From an uncultured Clostridium sp. (GTDB lineage: Bacteria > Bacillota > Clostridia > TANB77 > CAG-508), in the NCBI GenBank assembly GCA_900554635.1, contig USHY01000004.1, positions 1 to 46,006 on the forward strand: a stretch of DNA of 46,006 bases, in the 5' to 3' direction. Below, in pieces: positions 8,030 to 15,131 of the stretch (position 1 is its first letter; every line of letters starts with the position of its first letter). The notes under the pieces are model-generated. The model was not told the DNA's origin. It searched no databases and saw only the letters and a program-made list of their open reading frames with translations. Position numbers and translations under genes: made by a program.

Positions 8030-8743
8030 TTATTCTGCTATATATTGGTGTTTGTAAACACCTTCATATTTAGGTATAGTTAAGTTCTCAGCTTTTTCTA
8101 TATCTACAACAACTCCATCTCTTGCCATAAGTTTTAGATATCCGCCTTGCCTTACTGCAACATTATAATATAACCTTTCTGGATATCCTATTGCTTTTAT
8201 TTCAATTGGTACACCAACTATTTCATCATTTATTCTTATTATGTTTCCATCACACATTATAGCTGTTGTTTGTACTATTCGCTTTCCATTAATTGATATC
8301 GCATCTGCACCTGCATTAAATAGTTCGTTTACTATATGTAATAAATCTCCATCATGTACAACATATGAGCTTATGTCTATTACATCTTCTGCATTTACTT
8401 CTCTGTTATCATCTAGTTTAATTATTATTCCACTACCTTTAACTTCTGTTAAGCCAAGTAGTTGACTATTTTTCTTAATTTGGTCTTTTACGCTATTATC
8501 TATCTCACTTGCTGCTGATGCTTGTGTTCTAGCATTCTCTAGTCTTTCTTCTGCTCCTTCTAATTGTTTGTAGGCATCTTTATAAGCTTGTCTCCATTTT
8601 AAAACTTCATCTCTTAGTTCACTATTGTCGTTTAAAGATATTCCTTCTTCATTCGTTATGCTTGCAACTGTTTTTATTTGAATAAATATTGCTATTACTA
8701 AAATAAAACATACACTTCCTAATGTTATTGCTATTTTTTTCAT
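8030..8743 (-). CDS. DUF881 family protein (YlxW/YlxX-like), copy 1
   Basis: A 237-residue paralogue of the following gene, with the same plan: N-terminal membrane helix, coiled coil (about 40-95), DUF881 domain. Family motifs are GSGIIIKLDDN, LLHIVNELFNAGADAISIN and GVPIEIKAIG. SD GAGGAGG lies before the ATG. It is 15 bases downstream of the end of shifted ftsQ, so the correct ftsQ frame brings the ribosome close to this start. Function beyond the division-cluster association is unknown. Confidence 0.88.
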   Translation of the reverse strand: MKKIAITLGSVCFILVIAIFIQIKTVASITNEEGISLNDNSELRDEVLKWRQAYKDAYKQLEGAEERLENARTQASAASEIDNSVKDQIKKNSQLLGLTEVKGSGIIIKLDDNREVNAEDVIDISSYVVHDGDLLHIVNELFNAGADAISINGKRIVQTTAIMCDGNIIRINDEIVGVPIEIKAIGYPERLYYNVAVRQGGYLKLMARDGVVVDIEKAENLTIPKYEGVYKHQYIAE

Positions 8744-8758
8744 TTCTTCCTCCTCTTT

Positions 8759-9560
8759 TTATACTTTTTCTCTAAAGTATGGTGATTTAGTTACTGCATT
8801 TTTTACTATTATCACTCCCTGAACATTTTTTTCTTTTTCTAGTATGGCCTTTACACAATTCATTTTATATACAATATCAGAATCATCACCAAATTCTACT
8901 GTTTTTCCTTCAATAGGTATTTCAAGAATATAGTTATTGCTATCTGAAATATCAATTGCAGTAATTATATTTGCCATTTCACAGTTTCTTGCTGTGTTCA
9001 TTATTCCGTATAAGTGAATCTAATTTTTTTAAATCCTCTTTACATAGTCTTTGTCCTACATCAACATCTGTTGTAGAATATCCATAAATTATTGGCAAAA
9101 TATCTGTTGAACTTGTTTTTTCTAAAATATATCCCTGGTTATTAATGTAAAAATACTCTTCTTCCCCTTTAATAGAAAATGTTGGAATTCTTTCTGTAAC
9201 ATCTACTATTACTGTGCCATCTAATTTCCTTGTGATTTTTACATCTTCTATATAAGGGTTTGTTTTTATTTTTTCTTTTACTGTACTTCCAAATGATTTA
9301 AGCATGTTATCAGCTACGGCTAATCCTGAACTCTGTACAATTTCATCTGTAGCCACTTTACTATTGTTTACTACCATTATTTTTTTAATATTGAATAGAT
9401 TTGATGATAGTAATATTGCTACTACAGCTACCAGTATAATAACTATAAGTATGATGAGTGCTATTATTCTTCTTTTTTTATAATTAATTTTCTTTTTTTG
9501 AGGCTCTTTTTTGTTTCCTTTTACTGTCTTTTTTTTCTTGTTTTTCGTATCTGTTTTCAA
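8759..9560 (-). CDS. ftsQ: Cell-division protein FtsQ/DivIB, read through a +1 frameshift at CGG
   Basis: Joined length is 266 residues, normal for DivIB. Order: Lys-rich cytoplasmic tail, one membrane helix (about 30-53), POTRA domain starting NIKKIMVVNNSKVATDE with IKTNPYIEDVKITRKLDGTVIVDVTERIP, then the FtsQ beta domain. The zero frame stops at codon 194 after LIRNNEHSKKL. Codon 185 is CGG; skipping its C (9008) reads LIGIMNTARNCEMANIITA and continues to a stop at 8759. The start is TTG at 9560 with GGAGGTG eight bases upstream. DivIB works with FtsL and DivIC at the septum. As it is usually important for division, a simple pseudogene is unlikely. Confidence 0.9.
9006..9008 (-). other. CGG +1 frameshift site in ftsQ
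   Basis: Zero frame is CTT ATA CGG AAT AAT. Skipping the C gives CTT ATA GGA ATA ATG (Leu-Ile-Gly-Ile-Met). The zero-frame TGA comes nine codons after the CGG; the shifted frame supplies the last 82 residues. Confidence 0.88.
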
Positions 9561-9579
9561 TTATTACACCTCCACAAAA

Positions 9580-9615
9580 AATATCATTGATTAATTATAA
9601 TTAACCAATGATATT
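9580..9615 (-). terminator. Hairpin between murA and ftsQ (terminator or 5' leader stem)
   Basis: AATATCATTG pairs with CAATGATATT, with a further AT stem inside one mismatch. On the minus strand the hairpin is followed by TTTTTT and then directly by the ftsQ SD. It may end murA transcripts, or cap the 5' end of an ftsQ transcript started at the nearby promoter. Confidence 0.7.
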
Positions 9616-9641
9616 TTATAATATTTTTTTAAAAAATTCAA
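9613..9641 (-). promoter_or_regulatory. Candidate promoter of the ftsQ cluster
   Basis: On the minus strand: TTGAAT (9641-9636), a 17-base spacer, then TAAAAT (9618-9613). A transcript would begin at or inside the following hairpin. Confidence 0.45.
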
Positions 9642-9663
9642 TCTGTTTTTTTCAATTTTATGT

Positions 9664-10914
9664 CTATTTTTCTTTTTTAATGTTTGCGCCTAGTTTTTGC
9701 AACTTTGTTTCTAAGTTTTCATAACCCCTTAATATATGCTCAATATGACTAATTTTAGTAGTTTCCCTAGCTACTAATGCTGTTGTAACAAGGCAAGCAC
9801 CTCCTCTTAGGTCTGGCGCAGTTACCTCTGCACCTACGAGTTTTCTAGTTCCTTTTATTATTGCAACTTTTCCTTCTACTACTATTTTTGCTCCCATTCT
9901 TGTTAATTCATTTACATATTTATATCTGTTTTCAAAAATATTTTCCACCATCATAGAAGTTCCTTTTGCAACTGTAAGCATTCCAACAAAAACTGATTGC
10001 ATATCTGTTGGAAATCCTGGATACGGCATTGTTTTAATATCTACAGCCTTCAATTTTCTAGGAGCACTTAAAATTACGCTATTCCCCTCTATTTCTATTT
10101 TATTCCCTGCTTCTTCAAGTTTATGTAAAACAGGATTTATATGTTCAATTTTTACATTGTTTATCTTAATTGTTCCCCCTGTAATAGCTCCCATACATAG
10201 CAAAGTTCCTGCCTCAATTCTATCTGGCATGATATTATAACTTGCACTTTTAAGATTTTTTACACCTGTAACTTTAATAATATTTGTGCCTGCTCCTCTT
10301 ACCTTTGCTCCCATTCTATTTAGCAATTCCTGCAAATCTACTATTTCAGGTTCCATGGCCGCATTTGTGATTGTTGTCTCCCCTTCAGCTAATACAGATG
10401 CTAAAATAATATTCTCAGTTGCACCAACTGATGGAAAATCTAAATGAATGTCATTTCCAATAAGCCTGTCGCAAGAGCATCGTATATATCCACCTTCCTT
10501 ATTAATTTTAGTTCCAAGCATTTCAAACCCCTTAAGATGCAGATCAATTGGTCTTCTACCAATATCACACCCACCTGGATACGAAAATACGGCTTCCTTA
10601 AATCTTCCCAAAATAGCTCCTGCTAGTATCACTGATGATCTCATTTTTCTCATTAGTTCATCTGGTATCTCTTTTGATTTTATGTTTTGTGAATCAATAA
10701 TCATTTTACCTTTTTTTCTAATTACTTTGCCACCTAAAAGCTGTATAATTTGCAAAGTAATTTTTATATCCTGAATATCTGGTACATTATATAGTGTAGT
10801 AGTTGTGCCATTTAAAATACAAGCTGCTATTATAGGAAGAGCTGCATTTTTTGAGCCCGAAACATCTACTTCGCCTTCAAGTTTTTTTCCACCTTCAATT
10901 ATGTAACTTGACAT
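9664..10914 (-). CDS. murA: UDP-N-acetylglucosamine 1-carboxyvinyltransferase
   Basis: A 416-residue cytoplasmic enzyme of the first committed step of peptidoglycan synthesis, transferring enolpyruvate from PEP to UDP-GlcNAc. The N-terminus EGEVDVSGSKNAALPI is the family signature. The loop cysteine targeted by fosfomycin is present in YPGGCDIGRRPIDLHLKG. The C-terminal TAPDLRGGACLVTTALVA is also typical. The length is normal. SD AAGGGGGGAG lies before the ATG. A tRNA and its terminator lie upstream, and ftsQ follows on the same strand. Confidence 0.97.
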   Translation of the reverse strand: MSSYIIEGGKKLEGEVDVSGSKNAALPIIAACILNGTTTTLYNVPDIQDIKITLQIIQLLGGKVIRKKGKMIIDSQNIKSKEIPDELMRKMRSSVILAGAILGRFKEAVFSYPGGCDIGRRPIDLHLKGFEMLGTKINKEGGYIRCSCDRLIGNDIHLDFPSVGATENIILASVLAEGETTITNAAMEPEIVDLQELLNRMGAKVRGAGTNIIKVTGVKNLKSASYNIMPDRIEAGTLLCMGAITGGTIKINNVKIEHINPVLHKLEEAGNKIEIEGNSVILSAPRKLKAVDIKTMPYPGFPTDMQSVFVGMLTVAKGTSMMVENIFENRYKYVNELTRMGAKIVVEGKVAIIKGTRKLVGAEVTAPDLRGGACLVTTALVARETTKISHIEHILRGYENLETKLQKLGANIKKEK

Positions 10915-10970
10915 TTTTACTCCCCCCTTTATTCATTATATATTATGCGAATTATGGGGGAAAAGTTAAA

Positions 10971-11002
10971 AAAACCGCTATATCATTTGATATAACGGTT
11001 TT
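10971..11002 (-). terminator. Terminator of the tRNA-Arg gene
   Basis: AAAACCG, one mismatch, TATATC, the loop ATTT, GATATA, CGGTTTT. A long stem directly after the tRNA 3' end, followed by T residues on the minus strand. Confidence 0.85.
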
Positions 11003-11005
11003 TAT

Positions 11006-11082
<77 letters not shown>

Positions 11083-11098
11083 ATCTGAAACTTTTTTA

Positions 11099-11127
11099 AT
11101 GATACCACATTTTTTCGAATATGTCAA
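11099..11127 (-). promoter_or_regulatory. Strong sigma-A promoter of the tRNA-Arg gene
   Basis: On the minus strand: consensus TTGACA (11127-11122), a 17-base spacer, then TATCAT (11104-11099). Confidence 0.88.
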
Positions 11128-11146
11128 TATTTTATCGAAAAAAAGC

Positions 11147-11175
11147 TTGAATTTTTTTATTCTTTTTGATATACT
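11147..11175 (+). promoter_or_regulatory. Promoter of the LCP gene
   Basis: TTGAAT (11147-11152), a 17-base spacer, then TATACT (11170-11175) with an extended TG at 11167-11168. It is divergent from the tRNA promoter. Confidence 0.75.
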
Positions 11176-11216
11176 AATTATTGCGTTTAGATTTTTTTGA
11201 AGGGATTGGTTTTTAT

Positions 11217-12239
11217 ATGGGAAAACAAGATGTTGTTAATGATGTAAGCGAAGTTCATGAGATTAATAATGTTAGTAAGAAGAAGAAGAAAAAACATATT
11301 GGATTATTTATTTTTTTGATAATTATTATTGCTTTAGGTATTTTTATTGCAGTTCGACTTTATAGAGCTAGAGGCAATGTCTTAGGAGCTATCTTGGGGC
11401 ATGATGAAAACACTTTAAAGAATTTGGATAAATTGCAAGTTTTGGTACTAGGTGAAAGTACGGGAATGTCTGATACAATTATTGTTGCCTCATATGACCC
11501 TAAAACTCAAGAAGCTGCTTTACTTTCAATTCCAAGAGATACTTTTATTGGTGATGACAAAAAGCATACTTCTGTATATGATAAAATTAATTCATTGTAT
11601 TCAAATGGAGACACTCCAGAAAAAACCTTGGCTGCAGTTAATAAATTAACTGGTCTTGATTTAAAATATTATATAATAGTTGATACAGAAGCACTTCAAA
11701 AATTAGTTGATACAATTGGTGGAGTAGAATTTGATGTTCCTATTGATATGGATTACGATGATTATTCACAAGACCTATTCATCCATTTAAAAGCTGGTGT
11801 GCAAACACTTAATGGAGACCAAGCAGAACAATTAGTAAGATTTAGACATAATAATGATTATTCTTCTTACTCATATTCTTATGGAGATAATGATTTAGGT
11901 AGAATGAGAACACAAAGAAACTTTATAATTGCAACAGTTAAACAAACCATTAGAATGAAAAATGTAACACAAATTGGTAATATTATTGATATTTTCAAAC
12001 AATATGTAAAAACAAATTTAGATTTCAACCATGTTAAAGATTACATACCATATGCAATAAAAATAAATACAGATGATATTAAAGCTGCTCAATTACCTGG
12101 AACAGCACAATATTTAGGATATTTATCTTTCTTCCTTTGTGATGAAGAAGAAACTCAGGAGTTAGTAAAAGAATTTTTCTTAGATAAACCTGAAATCATT
12201 GAAGAAAATGATGAAAATATAACAGTAACTACTCCTTAA
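11217..12239 (+). CDS. LytR-CpsA-Psr (LCP) family glycopolymer ligase
   Basis: This 340-residue protein has a Lys-rich cytoplasmic tail, one membrane helix (about 34-54) and an extracellular LCP domain. Visible signatures are MSDTIIVASYDP, LLSIPRDTF, YDKINSLYS, the RFRH motif in EQLVRFRHNN, and DLGRMRTQRNF. LCP enzymes transfer lipid-linked wall polymers such as teichoic acids to peptidoglycan. The ATG at 11217 follows AAGGGATTGG; an in-frame TTG at 11181 exists but has no SD. The last 20 residues are acidic. It is transcribed alone and ends in a hairpin. Confidence 0.93.
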   Translation: MGKQDVVNDVSEVHEINNVSKKKKKKHIGLFIFLIIIIALGIFIAVRLYRARGNVLGAILGHDENTLKNLDKLQVLVLGESTGMSDTIIVASYDPKTQEAALLSIPRDTFIGDDKKHTSVYDKINSLYSNGDTPEKTLAAVNKLTGLDLKYYIIVDTEALQKLVDTIGGVEFDVPIDMDYDDYSQDLFIHLKAGVQTLNGDQAEQLVRFRHNNDYSSYSYSYGDNDLGRMRTQRNFIIATVKQTIRMKNVTQIGNIIDIFKQYVKTNLDFNHVKDYIPYAIKINTDDIKAAQLPGTAQYLGYLSFFLCDEEETQELVKEFFLDKPEIIEENDENITVTTP

Positions 12240-12245
12240 ATAAAA

Positions 12246-12278
12246 TTAGGGTGGATTTTAAAATTAATTCCACCCTAA
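12246..12278. terminator. Intrinsic terminator between converging genes
   Basis: TTAGGGTGGA pairs with TCCACCCTAA across a 13-base AT-rich loop. T-rich DNA follows on both strands, though the tract is short. Confidence 0.8.
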
Positions 12279-12290
12279 TAAATTCTTAAA

Positions 12291-13523
12291 TTATTTACCT
12301 CTAATTTTCTTTAATGTTTTATTTCTTTTATATATCACTCTTACTCTCAAACCTCCAAAAAGTACTAGTAATCCGACGAAAATTAGTAAAAATGTAATTC
12401 CTGTTTTACTCTTTTTAACTTCACTTTCTGCAATAAGATTTGTTTCATATGTTTTTCCCTCAACTGTGTAACTTACTTTACCAACAATATCACCTTTTTT
12501 TATTGGTGCTTTTATATTTTTGTTAAGTTCTATTTGTGGTTCAATATTTCTTACATCTGTATCCACTTTTACAACAGCTTGTATTGTGTTTTGTAATACA
12601 ATATTTAACTTTTTAGTAGCTTTATTTGCCTTTTTTACATTGATTGTTTGAACATTTGTACCTAACTGTGCTATAGTTTTTATTGTGTTATTTTTATAAG
12701 CATATTCTAAAATATTTTCTGCATCCTCATACCTACTATCTGAAGTGGTTGATTTCATTACTGTTGCAATAAGTGGTAAATCATTCTTTTCACTGTATGC
12801 AATAAGGCAAAATCCTGATGGTGTTGTAAATCCTGTTTTTAATCCTTTTGCATATTTATAATAGTTCTTACTGTTACTCAATAGCATCTCATTTGTTGCA
12901 TGATATACTCTATCTGATTTTGTGTAAATATCAGTTGCTGGAAGCACATATTCTCTTTCACTTACCATATTTTTTATTGTTTCAATTTTCATTGCATATT
13001 TACCAATTAAAGCCATATCATAAGCTGTTGAATAGTGGTTTGTATCATGTTCCCCACTGCTATTTGTAAAATTAGTATTTTTGCAACCTATCTCCTCTGC
13101 TTTTTTGTTCATTAATGCAACAAATTCTTCTTCACTTCCTGCTATATGTTCAGCTAGAACATTTGAAACATCATTATAAGCAGAAATTAAAAGTAAGTGA
13201 AGTAGTTGTTCAACAGAAAATGTTTCTCCTGCCTTTATATTTGCTGTTAAATAGCCTTGTTCTACTCTGGAAATAGCTTCTTGTGTTACTGTAACTTTAT
13301 CTTCCAAATTGCAATTTTCAGCAACTATTATAGCTGTCATCACTTTAGTTAAATTGGCTGGGTAGAGCTTTTGCTCCATATTGTGCTCATATAAAACTTT
13401 ATCATCAATGCAATCTATTACAACAGCTGAAGTTGCTGTTACATCTGGTCCCTGTGCCATAACTGTTGGCATAAATATTAATATAAATAATATAAACATT
13501 ATTATAATTTTTCTCATTTTCAT
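12291..13523 (-). CDS. DacF-like S11 family protein with altered catalytic serines
   Basis: This 410-residue protein has a signal peptide ending near VMAQ, an S11 D-Ala-D-Ala carboxypeptidase domain, a PBP5-C-like beta domain, and a C-terminal membrane helix (about 375-395). The fold is clear, with KTG at 229-231 in GLKTGFTTPSGFCL. However, the SxxK motif reads YPANLTK, with Asn57 where the nucleophilic Ser belongs. The SxN motif aligns to Ala-Tyr-Asn (115-117) rather than Ser-x-Asn. The codon for residue 57 is AAT. A normal enzyme trims the terminal D-Ala of peptidoglycan stems; this one is probably inactive or a penicillin-binding regulator. It may still have another role. Confidence 0.85.
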   Translation of the reverse strand: MKMRKIIIMFILFILIFMPTVMAQGPDVTATSAVVIDCIDDKVLYEHNMEQKLYPANLTKVMTAIIVAENCNLEDKVTVTQEAISRVEQGYLTANIKAGETFSVEQLLHLLLISAYNDVSNVLAEHIAGSEEEFVALMNKKAEEIGCKNTNFTNSSGEHDTNHYSTAYDMALIGKYAMKIETIKNMVSEREYVLPATDIYTKSDRVYHATNEMLLSNSKNYYKYAKGLKTGFTTPSGFCLIAYSEKNDLPLIATVMKSTTSDSRYEDAENILEYAYKNNTIKTIAQLGTNVQTINVKKANKATKKLNIVLQNTIQAVVKVDTDVRNIEPQIELNKNIKAPIKKGDIVGKVSYTVEGKTYETNLIAESEVKKSKTGITFLLIFVGLLVLFGGLRVRVIYKRNKTLKKIRGK

Positions 13524-13550
13524 AGGTTAATCACTTCCCCTATGTAATGA

Positions 13551-13556
13551 TATAAT
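13551..13556 (+). promoter_or_regulatory. Extended -10 element for comEA
   Basis: TGA followed by TATAAT (13548-13556); the -35 region is weak. It lies 36 bases before the comEA ATG. Confidence 0.45.
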
Positions 13557-13592
13557 AAATTTTTAAAAAATACAATATTTTAGGAGGTATTT

Positions 13593-14205
13593 ATGAAAAA
13601 AATCGACAAAAAATTACTTATTTCTATATTCATTTTAATAATCATAATGATAACTGGATTTTACTTTTTCACAAAAGAAGATGATGAAACTGATATTTCA
13701 TATAATACTATATTTGATAATTCTAATGAAACAAAAAAGTCTTTAGATGAAGAAAAAATATTTGTTCATATTGATGGGCAAGTAGTCTCTCCTGGCTTAA
13801 TTTCTCTGCAAAATGGTGCCCGTATTTCTGACGCAATTAGTGCAGCTCGGCGGTTTGACAGATTTAGCAAATCTTGCAAAAGTAAACCTTGCATATTTGC
13901 TAAAAGATGGTCAAAAAATTTATATCCCTAGTATAGATGATAATTCAGATTTAGAATATATTCAAAACACCGCTGGTGAAAATGTTATAGTTACAGATTC
14001 CAATTCAAATTCAAATCTTATAAATATAAATACTGCAACCGAAGCTGAACTAACAAAATTACCTGGAGTTGGCAGTTCTACTGCCAATAAAATTATAGAT
14101 TATAGAAACAAAAATGGGAATTTTAAAAACATTGAAGATTTAAAAAATGTAAATGGTATTGGTAATGCTAAATTTGAAAGTTTGAAAGAATATATTTGCA
14201 TATAA
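13593..14205 (+). CDS. comEA: ComEA-type DNA-binding protein, read through a +1 frameshift at CGG
   Basis: Joined length is 203 residues. There is one N-terminal membrane helix, an SLBB domain (about 50-105) starting IFVHIDGQVVSPGLISL, a linker, and a C-terminal helix-hairpin-helix pair (INTATEAELTKLPGVGSSTA and IEDLKNVNGIGNAKFESL). ComEA binds incoming DNA outside the membrane during competence. Codon 86 is CGG at 13848-13850. The zero frame then degrades into RRFDRFSKSC and stops. Skipping C13848 reads ISAAGGLTDLANLAKVNLAY, a typical SLBB sequence with the conserved double glycine. SD AGGAGG precedes the ATG. No comEC follows; sigG is next. Confidence 0.92.
13848..13850 (+). other. CGG +1 frameshift site in comEA
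   Basis: Zero frame is GCA GCT CGG CGG TTT. Skipping one C gives GCA GCT GGC GGT TTG (Ala-Ala-Gly-Gly-Leu), the family consensus. This is the only site followed by GGC instead of GGA. Confidence 0.9.
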
Positions 14206-14217
14206 TCACAAGCTACA

Positions 14218-14246
14218 GTATAAAAATACCACTCCTGGAAATAATA
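14218..14246 (+). promoter_or_regulatory. Sigma-F-like forespore promoter of sigG
   Basis: GTATA (14218-14222), 14 bases, then GGAAATAATA (14237-14246). This closely fits the Bacillus sigma-F pattern GYWTA, about 15 bases, GGNRANANTR. Sigma-F dependence of sigG is known in Bacillus. Confidence 0.6.
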
Positions 14247-14277
14247 TTGATATATAATTTCTAAGGAGGTTTTTTAT

Positions 14278-15051
14278 TTGATAAACAAGGTAGAAATTGC
14301 TTCAGTTAATACTGCAAAATTACCTGTTCTAACAAATAAAGAAAAAGATGAATTATTAGTTAAAATAAAAAATGGAGACACTGTTGCAAGGGAACAATTT
14401 ATAGAAGGAAATTTAAGACTTGTTCTAAGTGTTATTAGGCGTTTCAACAATCGTAATGAATCTGCTGATGATTTATTTCAGGTTGGCTGTATAGGCTTAA
14501 TTAAAGCTATAGATAATTTTGATACAAACTTAAATGTTCAATTTTCAACATATGCAGTTCCAATGATTATTGGTGAAATCAGAAGACATTTAAGAGATAA
14601 TAATCCAATTCGAGTAAGTAGATCTATGCGAGATTTAGCATATAAAGCTTTACAAGTAAAAGAAAAATTACTAAAAGAAAACCAAAAAGAGCCCACAATT
14701 GATGAAATTGCAAAAGAGTTAGAAATAGATAAGGAAGATATTGTTATTTGCCTTGATTCTATCCAAGAACCAATTTCGCTTCAAGAACCTGTTTATAATG
14801 AAGGGGCTGATAGCATATATGTAATGGATCAAGTCAAAGATTCTAAAAATATTGATGATAATTGGGCTGAAAATTTAACTATTTCTGAGGCCATAAAAAG
14901 ACTTAATTCAAGAGAAAAATCAATAATTTCAAGGCGTTTTTTTGATGGTAAAACTCAAACCGAAGTAGCTGAAGAAATTGGAATTTCTCAGGCTCAAGTA
15001 TCAAGACTTGAAAAAAATGCAATTGCTAGAATTAAAAAATTTTATAGTTAA
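14278..15051 (+). CDS. sigG: Forespore sporulation sigma factor SigG
   Basis: A 257-residue sigma-70 family factor. The N-terminal NKVEIASVNTAKLPVLTN is close to the SigG leader, which separates it from SigF and SigB. Region 2 reads NLRLVLSVIRRF, DDLFQVGCIGLIKAIDNFD, FSTYAVPMIIGEIRRHLRD; region 3 NPIRVSRSMRDLAYKALQ; region 4 EVAEEIGISQAQVSRLEKNA. It directs late forespore genes. The start is TTG at 14278 after AAGGAGGT. In many Clostridia sigG follows spoIIGA-sigE; here comEA precedes it. Confidence 0.93.
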   Translation: MINKVEIASVNTAKLPVLTNKEKDELLVKIKNGDTVAREQFIEGNLRLVLSVIRRFNNRNESADDLFQVGCIGLIKAIDNFDTNLNVQFSTYAVPMIIGEIRRHLRDNNPIRVSRSMRDLAYKALQVKEKLLKENQKEPTIDEIAKELEIDKEDIVICLDSIQEPISLQEPVYNEGADSIYVMDQVKDSKNIDDNWAENLTISEAIKRLNSREKSIISRRFFDGKTQTEVAEEIGISQAQVSRLEKNAIARIKKFYS

Positions 15052-15056
15052 ATTCC

Positions 15057-15084
15057 AAAGGCCATATAAACTAGTATGACCTTT
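15057..15084 (+). terminator. Weak terminator after sigG
   Basis: AAAGGCCAT pairs with ATGACCTTT with one mismatch across a 10-base loop, and T-rich DNA follows. Confidence 0.45.
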
Positions 15085-15085
15085 C

Positions 15086-15114
15086 TTGCTTTTATTATTT
15101 ATTAATAGTATAAT
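15086..15114 (+). promoter_or_regulatory. Promoter of the 15132 gene
   Basis: TTGCTT (15086-15091), a 17-base spacer, then TATAAT (15109-15114). The leader would be about 11 nt and begins with the GGTGAT SD. Confidence 0.75.
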
Positions 15115-15131
15115 ATATATTGGTGATTAAA

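Noticed and set aside
8759..9001. A separate 80-residue ORF downstream of ftsQ
   Set aside because: Its sequence is the missing C-terminal part of FtsQ in the +1 frame after CGG, not an independent gene.
10920..10960. A CCCCC/GGGGG hairpin hiding the murA ribosome site
   Set aside because: The likely -10 TATAAT lies in the loop, so normal murA transcripts would lack the C-rich arm.
13813..14205. A separate ORF with HhH motifs starting at 13813
   Set aside because: It is the shifted part of ComEA; the bases before the CGG site are read in the other frame and no Shine-Dalgarno supports a start there.
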